Positions 41,973 to 50,417 of a stretch of 64,000 bases of DNA are shown in pieces (the first letter of the stretch is position 1; each line of letters begins with the position of its first letter). The translations under genes were made by a program, and so were the position numbers. The notes below the pieces were generated by a model. The model was not told where the DNA came from and made no database searches. It saw nothing but the letters and a program-made list of their open reading frames with translations. Source of the DNA: 0-14-0-80-60-11 sp049322355 (lineage in GTDB: Bacteria > Desulfobacterota > Desulfobaccia > Desulfobaccales > 0-14-0-80-60-11); contig JBMORG010000023.1 in the NCBI GenBank assembly GCA_049322355.1, forward strand, positions 1-64,000. Direction: 5' to 3'.

Positions 41973-42171
41973 GGAACTTAATGCTTGCAGTCCCAATCCC
42001 AGGTGATCCTCTCCGGCCTTAGCCAACCGGTTAGATATGGGGGCCTTGCCAAGACCCCCAGAACACCTAAGGTTCAAGACTTTCTGCGATTTATGAGCAG
42101 GAGCAGTTGCACCTGGAATCCCCTCCCTTAAAGACTTATGGCAATTATAAACTATGGAGAGAGAGAATCAA
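41973..42171 (-). ncRNA. promoter and structured leader RNA (copy 2) of the TIM-barrel operon
   Basis: The minus-strand promoter is TTGATT (42171-42166), 16 bases, TATAAT (42149-42144). The leader includes AAGGGAGGGGATTCC (42129-42115), a hairpin with GGGGG/CCCCC outer arms and a CTTGGCAAG top (42059-42039), AACCGGTTGG, GGATCACCTGGGA (42009-41997) and GCAAGCATTAAGTTCC. The copy at 50675-50894 has the same order, the same promoter spacing and nearly the same distance to its gene (about 250 bases). The hairpin arms differ but stay paired. It is a candidate riboswitch or other regulatory RNA of unknown class. Confidence 0.65.
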
Positions 42172-42213
42172 TTTATTTCCCGTTAGAAGTCTTGCCAGGC
42201 CACGTTAACTAAG

Positions 42214-43005
42214 TCAATACCCCAGGTTCTGTCCATGAAGGGCTGCGCCCAGGGCCCCCACCAGATCCGGCTGGTCCGGAACTAGGACGGGTTCCCCCAG
42301 GCTTTCTGCCAAAAGGGATTTAATGCAGGGGTTATGGGCCACGCCGCCGGCAAAGAGCAGCGGCGGCGTCACCCCCACCCGGTGCAGCATAGCCGCAGTG
42401 CGGGAGACAATGGCCAGGTGCAGCCCCATGGCGATATTGGCCGGAGACTCGCCCCGGGCCATGAGGCTGGTGGCCTCGCTCTCGGCGAACACGGTGCACA
42501 TGCTGTTGATCTGGATGCGTTTATCAGCTTGCAGGGCGAAATCCCCAAATTTCTCCAGAGGCACTTGGAGGGCCACGGCCATGAACTCCAGGAACTTGCC
42601 GGTCCCCGCAGCGCAGCGGTCGTTCATTTCGAACTTAGCCACTTTGCCCTCCGGGGTTAAGGCAATAGCCTTGGTGTCCTGGCCGCCGATATCAAGGATA
42701 GTGCGCACTTCGGGAAACAGGCGCCGGGCGCCCAGGGCGTAGGCCTGGATCTCCGTAATGGCGGTGATCTCGGGGTGATCCAGGTTTTCCAGTAAAAGTT
42801 TTCGGCCATAGCCGGTGGCTACAATCCTGGCGGCCCGCACCCGTTCCAGCAGACTCCGGCACTGCCCCAGGGGATCGAAGGTGGTGGGGAGCAGGTCCCA
42901 CTGCACCACCTGGTCATCCTGGAGCAACACCAGTTCTATGGAGCGGGAGCCGATGTCGATGCCCGCTATCAAGGAGTGGTTATCCGGCAGGAATTTTTCA
43001 CCCAT
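42214..43005 (-). CDS. ATP-dependent activator of 2-hydroxyacyl-CoA dehydratase / double-cubane reductase type
   Basis: The 263-residue protein is a BadF/HgdC-type ATPase of the ASKHA fold with a bridging [4Fe-4S] cluster. It has IAGIDIGSRSIELVLL, ILDIGGQDTKAIAL, NDRCAAGTGKFLEFMA (cluster Cys) and SMCTVFAESEATSLMARG (second Cys), plus LLFAGGVAHNPCI. It injects low-potential electrons into its partner enzyme, here the product at 43251-44525, with ATP hydrolysis. ATG 43005 overlaps the stop of the small upstream gene. Twelve further codons upstream are in frame but not conserved. Confidence 0.9.
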   Translation of the reverse strand: MGEKFLPDNHSLIAGIDIGSRSIELVLLQDDQVVQWDLLPTTFDPLGQCRSLLERVRAARIVATGYGRKLLLENLDHPEITAITEIQAYALGARRLFPEVRTILDIGGQDTKAIALTPEGKVAKFEMNDRCAAGTGKFLEFMAVALQVPLEKFGDFALQADKRIQINSMCTVFAESEATSLMARGESPANIAMGLHLAIVSRTAAMLHRVGVTPPLLFAGGVAHNPCIKSLLAESLGEPVLVPDQPDLVGALGAALHGQNLGY

Positions 43006-43240
43006 TAAACATCTCGTACACCAGTTGATCCCGGGCTTCATCCAAAAGCGCCCGGGCCCGTTCCAGAATTTTTACCGCCCGGGGCGAGGCGCCGCCGGGT
43101 CCGACCGCATTATCCAGCGCTATCTGGACGTAGGCCAGAGTTTCGCTCATCAGCACGTTTTTCAGTTCATTCACCCGCTGCCGGTCTTGGAATCCTGGAT
43201 GCAGGTGCAAGGGAATGACCGGGGCTTTGTCAGGAATCAT
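42998..43240 (-). CDS. small protein between reductase and activator genes
   Basis: The 80-residue protein has IPLHLHPGFQDRQRVNELKN near the start and a helical remainder with SPRAVKILERARALLDEARD. I recognise no family. It starts at ATG 43240 behind GAGAGG, eleven bases after the reductase gene, and its stop overlaps the activator start by eight bases. The tight coupling suggests a role in the same complex. Confidence 0.7.
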   Translation of the reverse strand: MIPDKAPVIPLHLHPGFQDRQRVNELKNVLMSETLAYVQIALDNAVGPGGASPRAVKILERARALLDEARDQLVYEMFNG

Positions 43241-43250
43241 GATAACCCTC

Positions 43251-44525
43251 TCAATGTACCATCTCCAGGAAGGCTTCCACCCTGGTCTTGAGTTGCTCCA
43301 CGTCCTCCATGCTGTAGTCCGTTTCGATGCTGAGCATGGGGATGCCCGCCGCTTCCAGGGCTTTGCCCACCTTGAAGGCCTCAATGGCGTAAGGCTGGCA
43401 GAAGTTTAAGGCAAAATGGATCACTCCCTTGACTTGGAGGTCCTTGGCCATGGAGACGATATTTTGGAGCCGCTCCTGGTTAGGCGTGAAACAGGCGCAG
43501 TCAATGCGCATATAGCGGTCCACCAGGGCGTCCAACAATTCCTCCAGGGTGTCACCCGATTCGTTCACCAGGTCCCGGATGTTCCGAGTGCCGATGCAGG
43601 ATTCTTCCCCCACGATGACCGCGCCCGAGGATTCCACAATAAAGGGCAGCTTCCAGTTGGGGACCGCCATGGGACAGCCGGACAACATGAGCCGCGGGGT
43701 CTTTGGGGGAACGACTCCTTCTTTAGCCTGGACCCGCTTTTCCAGTTCATCACACAGTTCGCCGATCTTGGCGGTGAACCGGACCGGGTCGTCATAAAAC
43801 CCGATCTGGTTAATGAGCAACACATCCCGACCGGAGATGGGGGTGGGGACCGCAGCCCGAAGTTGGTTCAAGCGCTGCAGCACCCGCCGCCGCCGGTTCA
43901 CCATCTTGATGGCCTCCTTGAGTTTGGCTGCGGTGATCTCTTTGCCGGTGCTCTCTTCAATTCTCTCCTTAAAGCGCCGGACTTCGGCCTTCCACAACTC
44001 CCGGTCGCAAGCCTGTTTCATTTGGGGGATTTCCATGACGTAGACCGGGGCGTACTCCTCGAAGATTTCGTAGGCCTTTTTCTTGCCGTCGCAGGTGGTC
44101 TCCCCTACTACCAAGTCACAAGATTCAATGTAGGGGCACAGGCGGGAGAGCTTGAACCCCACAAAGGATTTTATAAGCGCGCAGGTGTTCCGGGGTAGAA
44201 TCTTCTCCGCGGCCTCCTTGCCGATTTCGGCCCCGGCGCACAAACCTACGCACACGGCGTCCGCGGCCAGCACCAGTTCCTCCGGCACAAAGACGCAAAA
44301 GGTGCCGATGACCTTGCGGCCCTGGGCCTTGGCCTCCTGGAGTTCCTTGATGCGCAGGCCGTGGACTTCGGATAGGACGAAATCCAGGTATTCCATGCCC
44401 TTGAGGCGGCCTTCCTGGGTAAGATAGATGTCGCCGTAAAACTTGCCCAGAACCTGCAAGAGACCCTCGTGGGCCGTGAGGTCAAGGTTCAATTTTTCCC
44501 ACATCTCGTCGTAGGGGGTTGGCAT
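43251..44525 (-). CDS. double-cubane-cluster-type reductase (2-hydroxyacyl-CoA dehydratase D family)
   Basis: The 424-residue protein fits the YjiM/DCCP branch of the HgdB/BcrB/BcrC superfamily. Cys residues likely to hold iron-sulfur clusters occur in GTFCVFVPEEL, GLCAGAEIG, VVGETTCDGKKKAYE, MLSGCPMAVPN, GEESCIGTRN, DCACFTPNQ and HFALNFCQPY. Proteins of this type form an [8Fe-9S] double cubane and, with an ATP-driven activator, reduce small unactivated substrates. 2-hydroxyacyl-CoA dehydratases and benzoyl-CoA reductases are relatives but need two subunits. Only one is present here, which favours the single-subunit DCCP type. ATG 44525 follows GAGGAG. The substrate is unknown. Confidence 0.85.
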   Translation of the reverse strand: MPTPYDEMWEKLNLDLTAHEGLLQVLGKFYGDIYLTQEGRLKGMEYLDFVLSEVHGLRIKELQEAKAQGRKVIGTFCVFVPEELVLAADAVCVGLCAGAEIGKEAAEKILPRNTCALIKSFVGFKLSRLCPYIESCDLVVGETTCDGKKKAYEIFEEYAPVYVMEIPQMKQACDRELWKAEVRRFKERIEESTGKEITAAKLKEAIKMVNRRRRVLQRLNQLRAAVPTPISGRDVLLINQIGFYDDPVRFTAKIGELCDELEKRVQAKEGVVPPKTPRLMLSGCPMAVPNWKLPFIVESSGAVIVGEESCIGTRNIRDLVNESGDTLEELLDALVDRYMRIDCACFTPNQERLQNIVSMAKDLQVKGVIHFALNFCQPYAIEAFKVGKALEAAGIPMLSIETDYSMEDVEQLKTRVEAFLEMVH

Positions 44526-44616
44526 AAATTTGGTCTCCTCTGATGTTTGCTGAGGGGCTCTCCGAGCCCCTTGGTCAAGTTTGCCTTCCAGGATCAAGGC
44601 ATATTCTTGTGGAATT

Positions 44617-44838
44617 CTACTTACCTACCCTCGCCAAAGCCTTGACGTCGGCGCAGGAAAAGGCCTTGCCCCCCACACCCCAATCGCCGCTTTTCACTTC
44701 CTCGATGACCACCCAGGTCACCGGGCGCATGTGCTCGCCCTCCAGGTCGACCATGGTATCGGTCATGCGCCGGATCATCTCCTGCTTCTGTTCCTGAGAA
44801 TAGACGCCCTCAATCAATTTAATGGTCACTAACGGCAT
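44617..44838 (-). CDS. 4-oxalocrotonate tautomerase family protein
   Basis: The 73-residue protein starts MPLVTIKLIEGVYSQEQKQE, so after removal of Met the catalytic Pro1 is exposed, and it has the conserved central pattern VIEEVKSGDWGVGGK. Tautomerases of this family isomerise enol acids. AAGGAGG sits upstream. Its place between the HdrCB and reductase genes suggests that it acts on a metabolite of the pathway; no specific substrate can be named. Confidence 0.85.
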   Translation of the reverse strand: MPLVTIKLIEGVYSQEQKQEMIRRMTDTMVDLEGEHMRPVTWVVIEEVKSGDWGVGGKAFSCADVKALARVGK

Positions 44839-44890
44839 AAGAAGTCCTCCTTATCTTTAATTAAGTTAGCGCTTCCAGGTTGACTGCTAA

Positions 44891-46162
44891 TCATTCATCC
44901 AGAATCAGGGCATCAGCCACCATCTCCCAGATGTATTTCACTTCGATGTCCAGGTTGTATTTGGGCTTCAGGTTCTTCATGATCTGGTCCCGGCAGTTGG
45001 AACACCCGGCGACGACCAGATCCGCGCCCGTGGCCTGGATGTCCCGGGCCTTGAAGCCGCCATGCTCGGTCTTTTCTTTTTCGAAGGGCCCCGGCCAGTT
45101 GCCCGAACCGGCGCCGCAACAGTAGCTCTCCAGGCGATTGTGGGGCATCTCCCGGTAATTCTCCATGTCGATGAGGTAAGACAGGATCTTCCGGGGCTTC
45201 TCCAGGTTGGAGTCGTCGCCGAAGGTCAGGTACACCGAGCGCATGTGTTTACAGGAGTCGTGCCAGGTGACGATGCGGCCGGAATGGACGCTTTTATCCA
45301 CCTTGATGCGGCCGCTCCCCAGCCAATCCAGGAGCACATCAAAGAAGTACACATAGTTGTGGCCGGTCTCCGGGCCGAACTCGTGCTTGAAGTATTTCTC
45401 CAGGTTGATCCGGGTCCCATAGGAGGCGCCGCCGCAGTCGGGCAGGATTAAGGTTTTGGCCTGCAGGCGCTTCATGTTCTCCACCTTGCGCCGGGCGATT
45501 TCCTTGCTGGCTTCCATGTTGGCGGTAAAGATGCCCCAATCCACTGATTCCCAGTTTTTGGAGGACGTGGTCCAGTCTGCCTTGGCAGCATAAAAGATTT
45601 TCCACCACCACTTCATGTCGTCGGGTTCGGCGTAGGCCTCCTTGGAGTTCTGGAAATGGATATAATCCGCTCCCACTTTTTCCACCGGGGTGACAAAGCC
45701 GGGGCAGCATTCCTCGGCCAGTTCTTCCCCCAGTTCCTCCAGGAGGGTCACATAGTCATCCTCGGGGATGCCCATGTTGTTGCCGGTCTTCAAGACCATA
45801 TCCACCCCTTTGTGGAGAATGCCGGGGACTTTGTCCCGGGGCCGGGCTGCCTTGGCCGCCATCCACACTTTGACCAGCTTGACGCCCATGGGGCAGCCGA
45901 TTTCGCAACGCTGGCAACCGGTGCAAAACCAGACGAAGCGGGAGTCGATAACTTCCTGGTCCATGCCAAACGCGGCCATGCGGATAACCTTGCGGGCGTC
46001 CAGACCTTCATCCTTGCTGCTTTCCATGCCGGTCAACGGGCAGCCGCCGGAACAGGTGCCGCAGGCAAAACAGGCCTGCATATGAGATTCCGAGAGAATG
46101 TCGCTAAAGATACTCTTCCGCTTTCTTTCGAACAGATTGCCCAAATCCAGAGATTCCATCAT
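44891..46162 (-). CDS. HdrC-HdrB fusion (HdrD-like) iron-sulfur protein
   Basis: The 423-residue protein has an N-terminal HdrC-like ferredoxin domain (ACFACGTCSGGCPLTG and FCTGCQRCEIGCPMG, near residues 30-100). The HdrB-like part follows with CCG motifs, including PDCGGASYG, HDSCKHMRS, LESYCCGAGSGN and GCSNCRDQI (near residues 350-400). HdrB CCG domains hold unusual [4Fe-4S] clusters that reduce disulfides. It has no membrane part. In BamD-type and HdrD-like proteins this module passes electrons from HdrA. AAGGAGAAATT precedes ATGATG at 46162. Confidence 0.88.
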   Translation of the reverse strand: MMESLDLGNLFERKRKSIFSDILSESHMQACFACGTCSGGCPLTGMESSKDEGLDARKVIRMAAFGMDQEVIDSRFVWFCTGCQRCEIGCPMGVKLVKVWMAAKAARPRDKVPGILHKGVDMVLKTGNNMGIPEDDYVTLLEELGEELAEECCPGFVTPVEKVGADYIHFQNSKEAYAEPDDMKWWWKIFYAAKADWTTSSKNWESVDWGIFTANMEASKEIARRKVENMKRLQAKTLILPDCGGASYGTRINLEKYFKHEFGPETGHNYVYFFDVLLDWLGSGRIKVDKSVHSGRIVTWHDSCKHMRSVYLTFGDDSNLEKPRKILSYLIDMENYREMPHNRLESYCCGAGSGNWPGPFEKEKTEHGGFKARDIQATGADLVVAGCSNCRDQIMKNLKPKYNLDIEVKYIWEMVADALILDE

Positions 46163-46236
46163 AATTTCTCCTTGCTGGTTTGCTGGTTAAGTTGCGAGTT
46201 GTTAATGGGTTGCTATACTTTGCTGCCCCCGTCATC

Positions 46237-46332
46237 CTAGGCGGCCAATTTTTCCACTTTAACGGCGCAGACCTTGAACTCCGGAATCTTGGCCACGGGG
46301 TCCAAGGCCGGGTTGGCAAGGACGTTGGTCTT
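46237..46332 (-). pseudogene. C-terminal remnant of a formate dehydrogenase-type molybdoenzyme
   Basis: Right after the mvhD stop at 46333, the same frame runs 31 codons to a TAG at 46237, reading NPALDPVAKIPEFKVCAVKV near the middle. PALDPVAKIPEFKxCAVxVE is the last conserved stretch of FdhA-type catalytic subunits (molybdopterin dinucleotide-binding domain). No upstream part of such a gene is present. It lacks a start and is probably left from a deletion. It suggests that the ancestral cluster carried a formate dehydrogenase subunit next to the Hdr genes. Confidence 0.6.
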
Positions 46333-46797
46333 CTAGGCCGCGATGCCGGAATCCGGCTGGGTTCCCAGCCAGGCGGCTCTTTCTTCTCGTTTCACCGGGT
46401 TGGGCCCCAGTTTCATGGCCCGATCGTACATTTCCCGACAGACGGTGGCGAATTTGGGGCCTTCCCCGGAGCTGACATGGAACATCTCCAGGCGCTCCGG
46501 CTCAATGCCCATAGCGGCCAGGTCATTTTTCAGCTTGGCCACCCGTTTGACCGCGCGGCTGTTGCCTGACAGGTAATGACAGTCCCCCAAATGGCAGCCG
46601 GAAACAAAGACCGTATCGAACCCCAACTCAAAGGCTTTGAGCAGGTGAATGAGGTCCACCCGCCCGGTGCAGGGCACCATCATAATCCTGATTTCCGGCG
46701 GGTATTGCAGGCGCATGGTGCCCGCCAGGTCAGCGCCGGCATACGAGCACCAGCGGCAACAAATTCCCAGAATTTTCGGGGTATATGCTGAGTCCAT
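46333..46797 (-). CDS. MvhD-like [2Fe-2S] electron-transfer protein (paralogue 1)
   Basis: The 154-residue protein has the MvhD/FrhD pattern: ILGICCRWCSYAGADLAGTM, MMVPCTGRVD and VSGCHLGDCHYLSGN; the Cys residues bind a [2Fe-2S] cluster. In methanogens MvhD carries electrons from a hydrogenase or formate dehydrogenase to HdrA. No hydrogenase subunit lies here. It shares roughly 60% of residues with the neighbour at 46819, so the two are tandem duplicates. AAGGAGG lies before ATG 46797. Confidence 0.85.
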   Translation of the reverse strand: MDSAYTPKILGICCRWCSYAGADLAGTMRLQYPPEIRIMMVPCTGRVDLIHLLKAFELGFDTVFVSGCHLGDCHYLSGNSRAVKRVAKLKNDLAAMGIEPERLEMFHVSSGEGPKFATVCREMYDRAMKLGPNPVKREERAAWLGTQPDSGIAA

Positions 46798-46818
46798 AAC
46801 TCCTCCTTTCTTAGATGT

Positions 46819-47283
46819 TTAGGCAACATTTGTGACTGCCGGCCGTTGGGCCAGCCAGGCGGTTCGAATTTCCCGCCGCACCGGATTAGGGCCCAATTTA
46901 TAGGCGCAGTCGGTCATTTCCTGGGCAACCGCGGCGAATTTCGGCCCTTCCGAGGCCGAGACATGAAACATTTCCACCCTCTCAGGCTGCAGGCCCACTT
47001 CTTTCAGGATTTCTTTCAACCTTTCCACCCGCTTGCGGGCGTAGAGGTTGCCGCTCAAATAATGGCAGTCCCCTTCATGGCATCCGGACACAAAAACGGC
47101 ATCCGCCCCCACCTCAAAGGCCTGGAGCAGGTGCAGAATGTCAATCCGCCCGGTGCAGGGCACCATAATGATCCTGATTTCCGGCGGATATTGCAGGCGC
47201 ATGGCGCCCGCCAGGTCAGCGCCGCTATAAGAACACCACCGGCACAGAAAACCGATTACTTTGGGAATATATTTCTGGTCCAT
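46819..47283 (-). CDS. MvhD-like [2Fe-2S] electron-transfer protein (paralogue 2)
   Basis: The 154-residue protein matches paralogue 1 across its length: VIGFLCRWCSYSGADLAGAM, IMVPCTGRIDILHLLQAF, VSGCHEGDCHYLSGNLYARK. Where paralogue 1 has GICCRW, this one has GFLCRW, so it lacks one Cys of the first motif. It starts at ATG 47283 behind GGGAGG, since upstream codons are not conserved. It lies 63 bases after hdrA. Two MvhD copies might give two electron entries or exits. Confidence 0.85.
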   Translation of the reverse strand: MDQKYIPKVIGFLCRWCSYSGADLAGAMRLQYPPEIRIIMVPCTGRIDILHLLQAFEVGADAVFVSGCHEGDCHYLSGNLYARKRVERLKEILKEVGLQPERVEMFHVSASEGPKFAAVAQEMTDCAYKLGPNPVRREIRTAWLAQRPAVTNVA

Positions 47284-47345
47284 TGATCCTCCCATAAGCT
47301 TTGGTTGCAACAAGTGAGGGTTTCCCGTAAGGTTCCGGCCAAAGC

Positions 47346-50300
47346 CTATCCCGCAGCCAGGTCTTTCAGTTCAGCCAGGGCCTGATCAATCTGGGAATAG
47401 ATCTGTTTGTGGCTGAAGCCCAGGAGGGTGATGCACTCCGAGGGGCAGTTGGCCGCGCAGGTGCCGCAGCCCTTGCACAGGGCCTGGTTCACCTCACAAA
47501 CTTTCTCCGTCTCTTTGTAGTCGATGGCCCCGAAGGGGCAGACCCCCACGCAGGCCTGGCAGCCGGAGCAAAGCGCGGGATCGATGCTGGCCACCACGCC
47601 CCCGGCCTTGATGGACTCCTGGCTCAGGACCACTGTGGCACGGGCCGCGGCGGCCTTGGCCTGGGCAATGGCTTCGTCCAAAGGTTTGGGGTAGTGGGCC
47701 AATCCCGCGACGAAGACGCCTTCAGTGGCAAAGTCCACCGGCCGGAGCTTCATGTGGGCCTCCAGAAAAAAGCCCTCGTGGTTCAAGGGCACCTTGAACA
47801 TCTGGGCCAGCTTTTCCTGCTCCTTGACCACGATGGCGGTGGCCAGGGTCAGGACATCGGGCCGGATGATAACCGGGATGCCCAGGATCATATCTTTCAC
47901 CGTGACCTGAAGGCCACCGTCCGTGGTTTGCACCACTTCAGGCTTGGCATCCGCGGCGTAGCGGATGAAGATGACCCCTTTCTCCCGGGCCTCTTTGTAG
48001 AGGTTCTCTCTCAGACCGTAGGTGCGGAGGTCACGGTAGAGGATGTAGACGTCCATGTCCTGGTTGAGTTCTTTGAGCCGGATGGCGCTCTCCACGGAAT
48101 GGGTGCAGCAGACCCGGCTGCAATAGGGGCGTTCCGGTTCCCGGGAGCCCACGCATTGGATGAAGGCCGCGCACTTGGCCCCGGCAACCAGAGGATCTTT
48201 ATCCCGGAGGGCCTGGTCCATCTCCAGGGCCAACATCACCCGGGGACTTTCCTTGTAAAGGTACTCGGTGGGCTTATAGGAGTGAGCGCCGATGGCGATG
48301 ACCGCGGCGCCGTGGGCTACCACGGTTTCTCGGCCCCCGGTACTGAGGGTGCTGTTAAAATTACCCACAAACCCCTGGACGTCAGTGACTTCCGAGTTGA
48401 GGTGGACGTCGATGAGCGGATGCTTGGTCACCCGCTGCACCAGGCGGTCCACATAGGGCTTGACCGGCTCGCCTCTCCAGGTATGATTGAGCTTCAAGGC
48501 GTGGCCGCCCAGGAAGTCCTTTTTCTCCACCAAGTGCACCTTAAACCCTTGGTCTGCCAGCCCCAGGGCCGCCTCCAGGCCTGCGGCGCCGCCGCCGATG
48601 ACTAACCCGGCTTTAGTGATGGGCAAGGTGAACTCTTTTAAGGGTTGCTGCAACGCCACCTTGGCCACCAACATGCGCACCTGGTCTTTGGCCCGCCGGG
48701 TGGCCCGCTCGGGCTCGTGCATGTGTACCCAGGAACCCTGGTCCCGGATATTGGCCAGTTCAAAGAGATACTTGTTAAGGCCGGCTTCCTTGATGGTCTC
48801 CTGAAACAGGGGTTCATGGGTCTTGGGGGTGCAGGAGGCCACCACGATGCGGTTTAGGTTGTGCTCCTTGATGCGCTCTTTGATGATTTCCTGGGTGTCT
48901 TGGGAGCAGGTGAAAAGGTTGTTTTCCACATGCTCCACATAGGGCAGGGTCTTGGCGTAATCCCGCACCGCCTCCACGTCGATGACGCTGGCGATGTTGA
49001 TGCCGCAATGGCAGACGAAGACGCCGACCCGCGGGGTTTCCTGGGAGACATCCCGCTCCGGGAATTCGGGCTTCTTTTTGGCCAGGGAGAAGCGGGCCTC
49101 AGACAAAAGCCCGCCGGCCGCGGCGGCCGAAGCCGAAGCCTCCATCACCGACTGGGGGATGTCCTTGGGTCCCTGGAAGGCCCCGCAGACAAAGATGCCG
49201 GGGCGGGTGGTGGCTACCGGGGTAAAGGATGAGGTCTCGGCAAACTTATTAATGTTGAAGTCGATCCCCAGGGTTTGTCCCATCTCCAGCACTTCCGGGG
49301 CCACTTCCAGACCCACGGACAAAACCAACATATCGAAGGTCTCGGACCTCACGGCGCCGTCTTCATCGAGATAACGCAGGCTGAGGTCGTCGGTGTCCGG
49401 CACCGGATCGATGCTGTGCACCCGGGAGCGGATAAACCTGATCCCCTGCTCATCCCGGGCGCGCCAGTAATACTTTTCGAAGTCCTTCCCCATGGTGCGC
49501 ATGTCCATGAAGAAGATGGCGGCCTCCAGGCCGTTTTTGCTGTGCTCCTTGGCGATGACCGCCTCTTTGATGGCGTACATGCAGCAGACCCCGGAGCAAT
49601 AGCTGTTGTCGCAGTGGTTCAGATCCCGGGAGCCGACGCATTGCAGCCAGGCGATCTTGGTAGGCTCCTTATGATCCGACGGGCGCATAAGGTGGCCCTC
49701 GAAGGGGCCGGAGGCGCTCAAGATGCGCTCAAATTCCATGCTGGTGACCACATTGGGCAGGGAGGCATAATGGTAAGCACCATACTTGGTGGGATCATAG
49801 GGTTTGAAACCGGGAGCCAGGATCACCGCGCCCACCTGGAGGTCCCGGGGCCGGTCGGTTTGGTCAAAATCCACTGCGCCGGTGGGGCAGAATTTTTCGC
49901 AGGCCTTACACTTGCCGCCTTTTTTAAAGAACAGGCAGTTATCGGAATCAATAGCGTATTTTAAAGGCACCGCCTGAGGATAGAGAACGAACGCAGCCTT
50001 GCGCGGCATCAGTCCTTGGTTGAATTCGTCCGGTACCTTCTTGGGACACTTTTGGGCGCACAGACCGCAGGCGATGCACTTGGCCATGTCGATATATCTG
50101 GCCGGTTGGTTCACCGTGACGGTGAAATTGCCGGGGTCGCCGGTGATCCCTTGCACCCGGGCCGGGGCCAAAATCTCAATATTCAAATGCCGCCCGCATT
50201 CCACCAGCTTGGGGGAGAGAATACACATGGAGCAGTCGTTGGTGGGAAAGGTCTTGTCCAACTGGGCCATGACCCCGCCGATGGCAGGCTGGGCTTCCAC

Positions 50301-50417
50301 CACATAGACGTAAAACCCGGCATCCGCCAGGTCCAGGGCCGCTTGCACTCCGGCGATACCCGCGCCCACCACCATGACCGCGCCCACCGGATCGGTTCCG
50401 TGCTGCTGTGATTTCAT
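47346..50417 (-). CDS. hdrA: double HdrA-type flavin/iron-sulfur protein
   Basis: The 1023-residue protein joins two HdrA-like halves. Half one has the FAD site VVGAGIAGVQAALDLADAGF, DCSMCILSPKLVECGRH, a ferredoxin site CIACGLCAQKC and a CVGSRD...CCMYAIKEA cluster region. After VFVCHCGINIASVID (about residue 460) comes the second half, with VIGGGAAGLEAALGLADQGF and CVGSREP...CCTHSVE, ending in two [4Fe-4S] motifs (CSGCQACVGVC and CKGCGTCAANC). Bifurcating HdrA proteins split electron pairs between a ferredoxin and a disulfide. This form resembles BamE and other double HdrAs. AAAGGTGAACC precedes ATG 50417. It heads the eight-gene unit. Confidence 0.9.
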   Translation of the reverse strand: MKSQQHGTDPVGAVMVVGAGIAGVQAALDLADAGFYVYVVEAQPAIGGVMAQLDKTFPTNDCSMCILSPKLVECGRHLNIEILAPARVQGITGDPGNFTVTVNQPARYIDMAKCIACGLCAQKCPKKVPDEFNQGLMPRKAAFVLYPQAVPLKYAIDSDNCLFFKKGGKCKACEKFCPTGAVDFDQTDRPRDLQVGAVILAPGFKPYDPTKYGAYHYASLPNVVTSMEFERILSASGPFEGHLMRPSDHKEPTKIAWLQCVGSRDLNHCDNSYCSGVCCMYAIKEAVIAKEHSKNGLEAAIFFMDMRTMGKDFEKYYWRARDEQGIRFIRSRVHSIDPVPDTDDLSLRYLDEDGAVRSETFDMLVLSVGLEVAPEVLEMGQTLGIDFNINKFAETSSFTPVATTRPGIFVCGAFQGPKDIPQSVMEASASAAAAGGLLSEARFSLAKKKPEFPERDVSQETPRVGVFVCHCGINIASVIDVEAVRDYAKTLPYVEHVENNLFTCSQDTQEIIKERIKEHNLNRIVVASCTPKTHEPLFQETIKEAGLNKYLFELANIRDQGSWVHMHEPERATRRAKDQVRMLVAKVALQQPLKEFTLPITKAGLVIGGGAAGLEAALGLADQGFKVHLVEKKDFLGGHALKLNHTWRGEPVKPYVDRLVQRVTKHPLIDVHLNSEVTDVQGFVGNFNSTLSTGGRETVVAHGAAVIAIGAHSYKPTEYLYKESPRVMLALEMDQALRDKDPLVAGAKCAAFIQCVGSREPERPYCSRVCCTHSVESAIRLKELNQDMDVYILYRDLRTYGLRENLYKEAREKGVIFIRYAADAKPEVVQTTDGGLQVTVKDMILGIPVIIRPDVLTLATAIVVKEQEKLAQMFKVPLNHEGFFLEAHMKLRPVDFATEGVFVAGLAHYPKPLDEAIAQAKAAAARATVVLSQESIKAGGVVASIDPALCSGCQACVGVCPFGAIDYKETEKVCEVNQALCKGCGTCAANCPSECITLLGFSHKQIYSQIDQALAELKDLAAG

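Noticed and set aside
46104..46319. 71-residue minus-strand frame between mvhD and hdrCB
   Set aside because: It lies in another frame of the formate dehydrogenase remnant and has no motif of its own.
47409..48605. 398-residue open frame on the plus strand inside hdrA
   Set aside because: It is antisense to a gene with many conserved motifs and reflects G+C-rich codon bias. The same holds for long opposite-strand frames in cobA-hemD, secDF and the aminotransferase gene.
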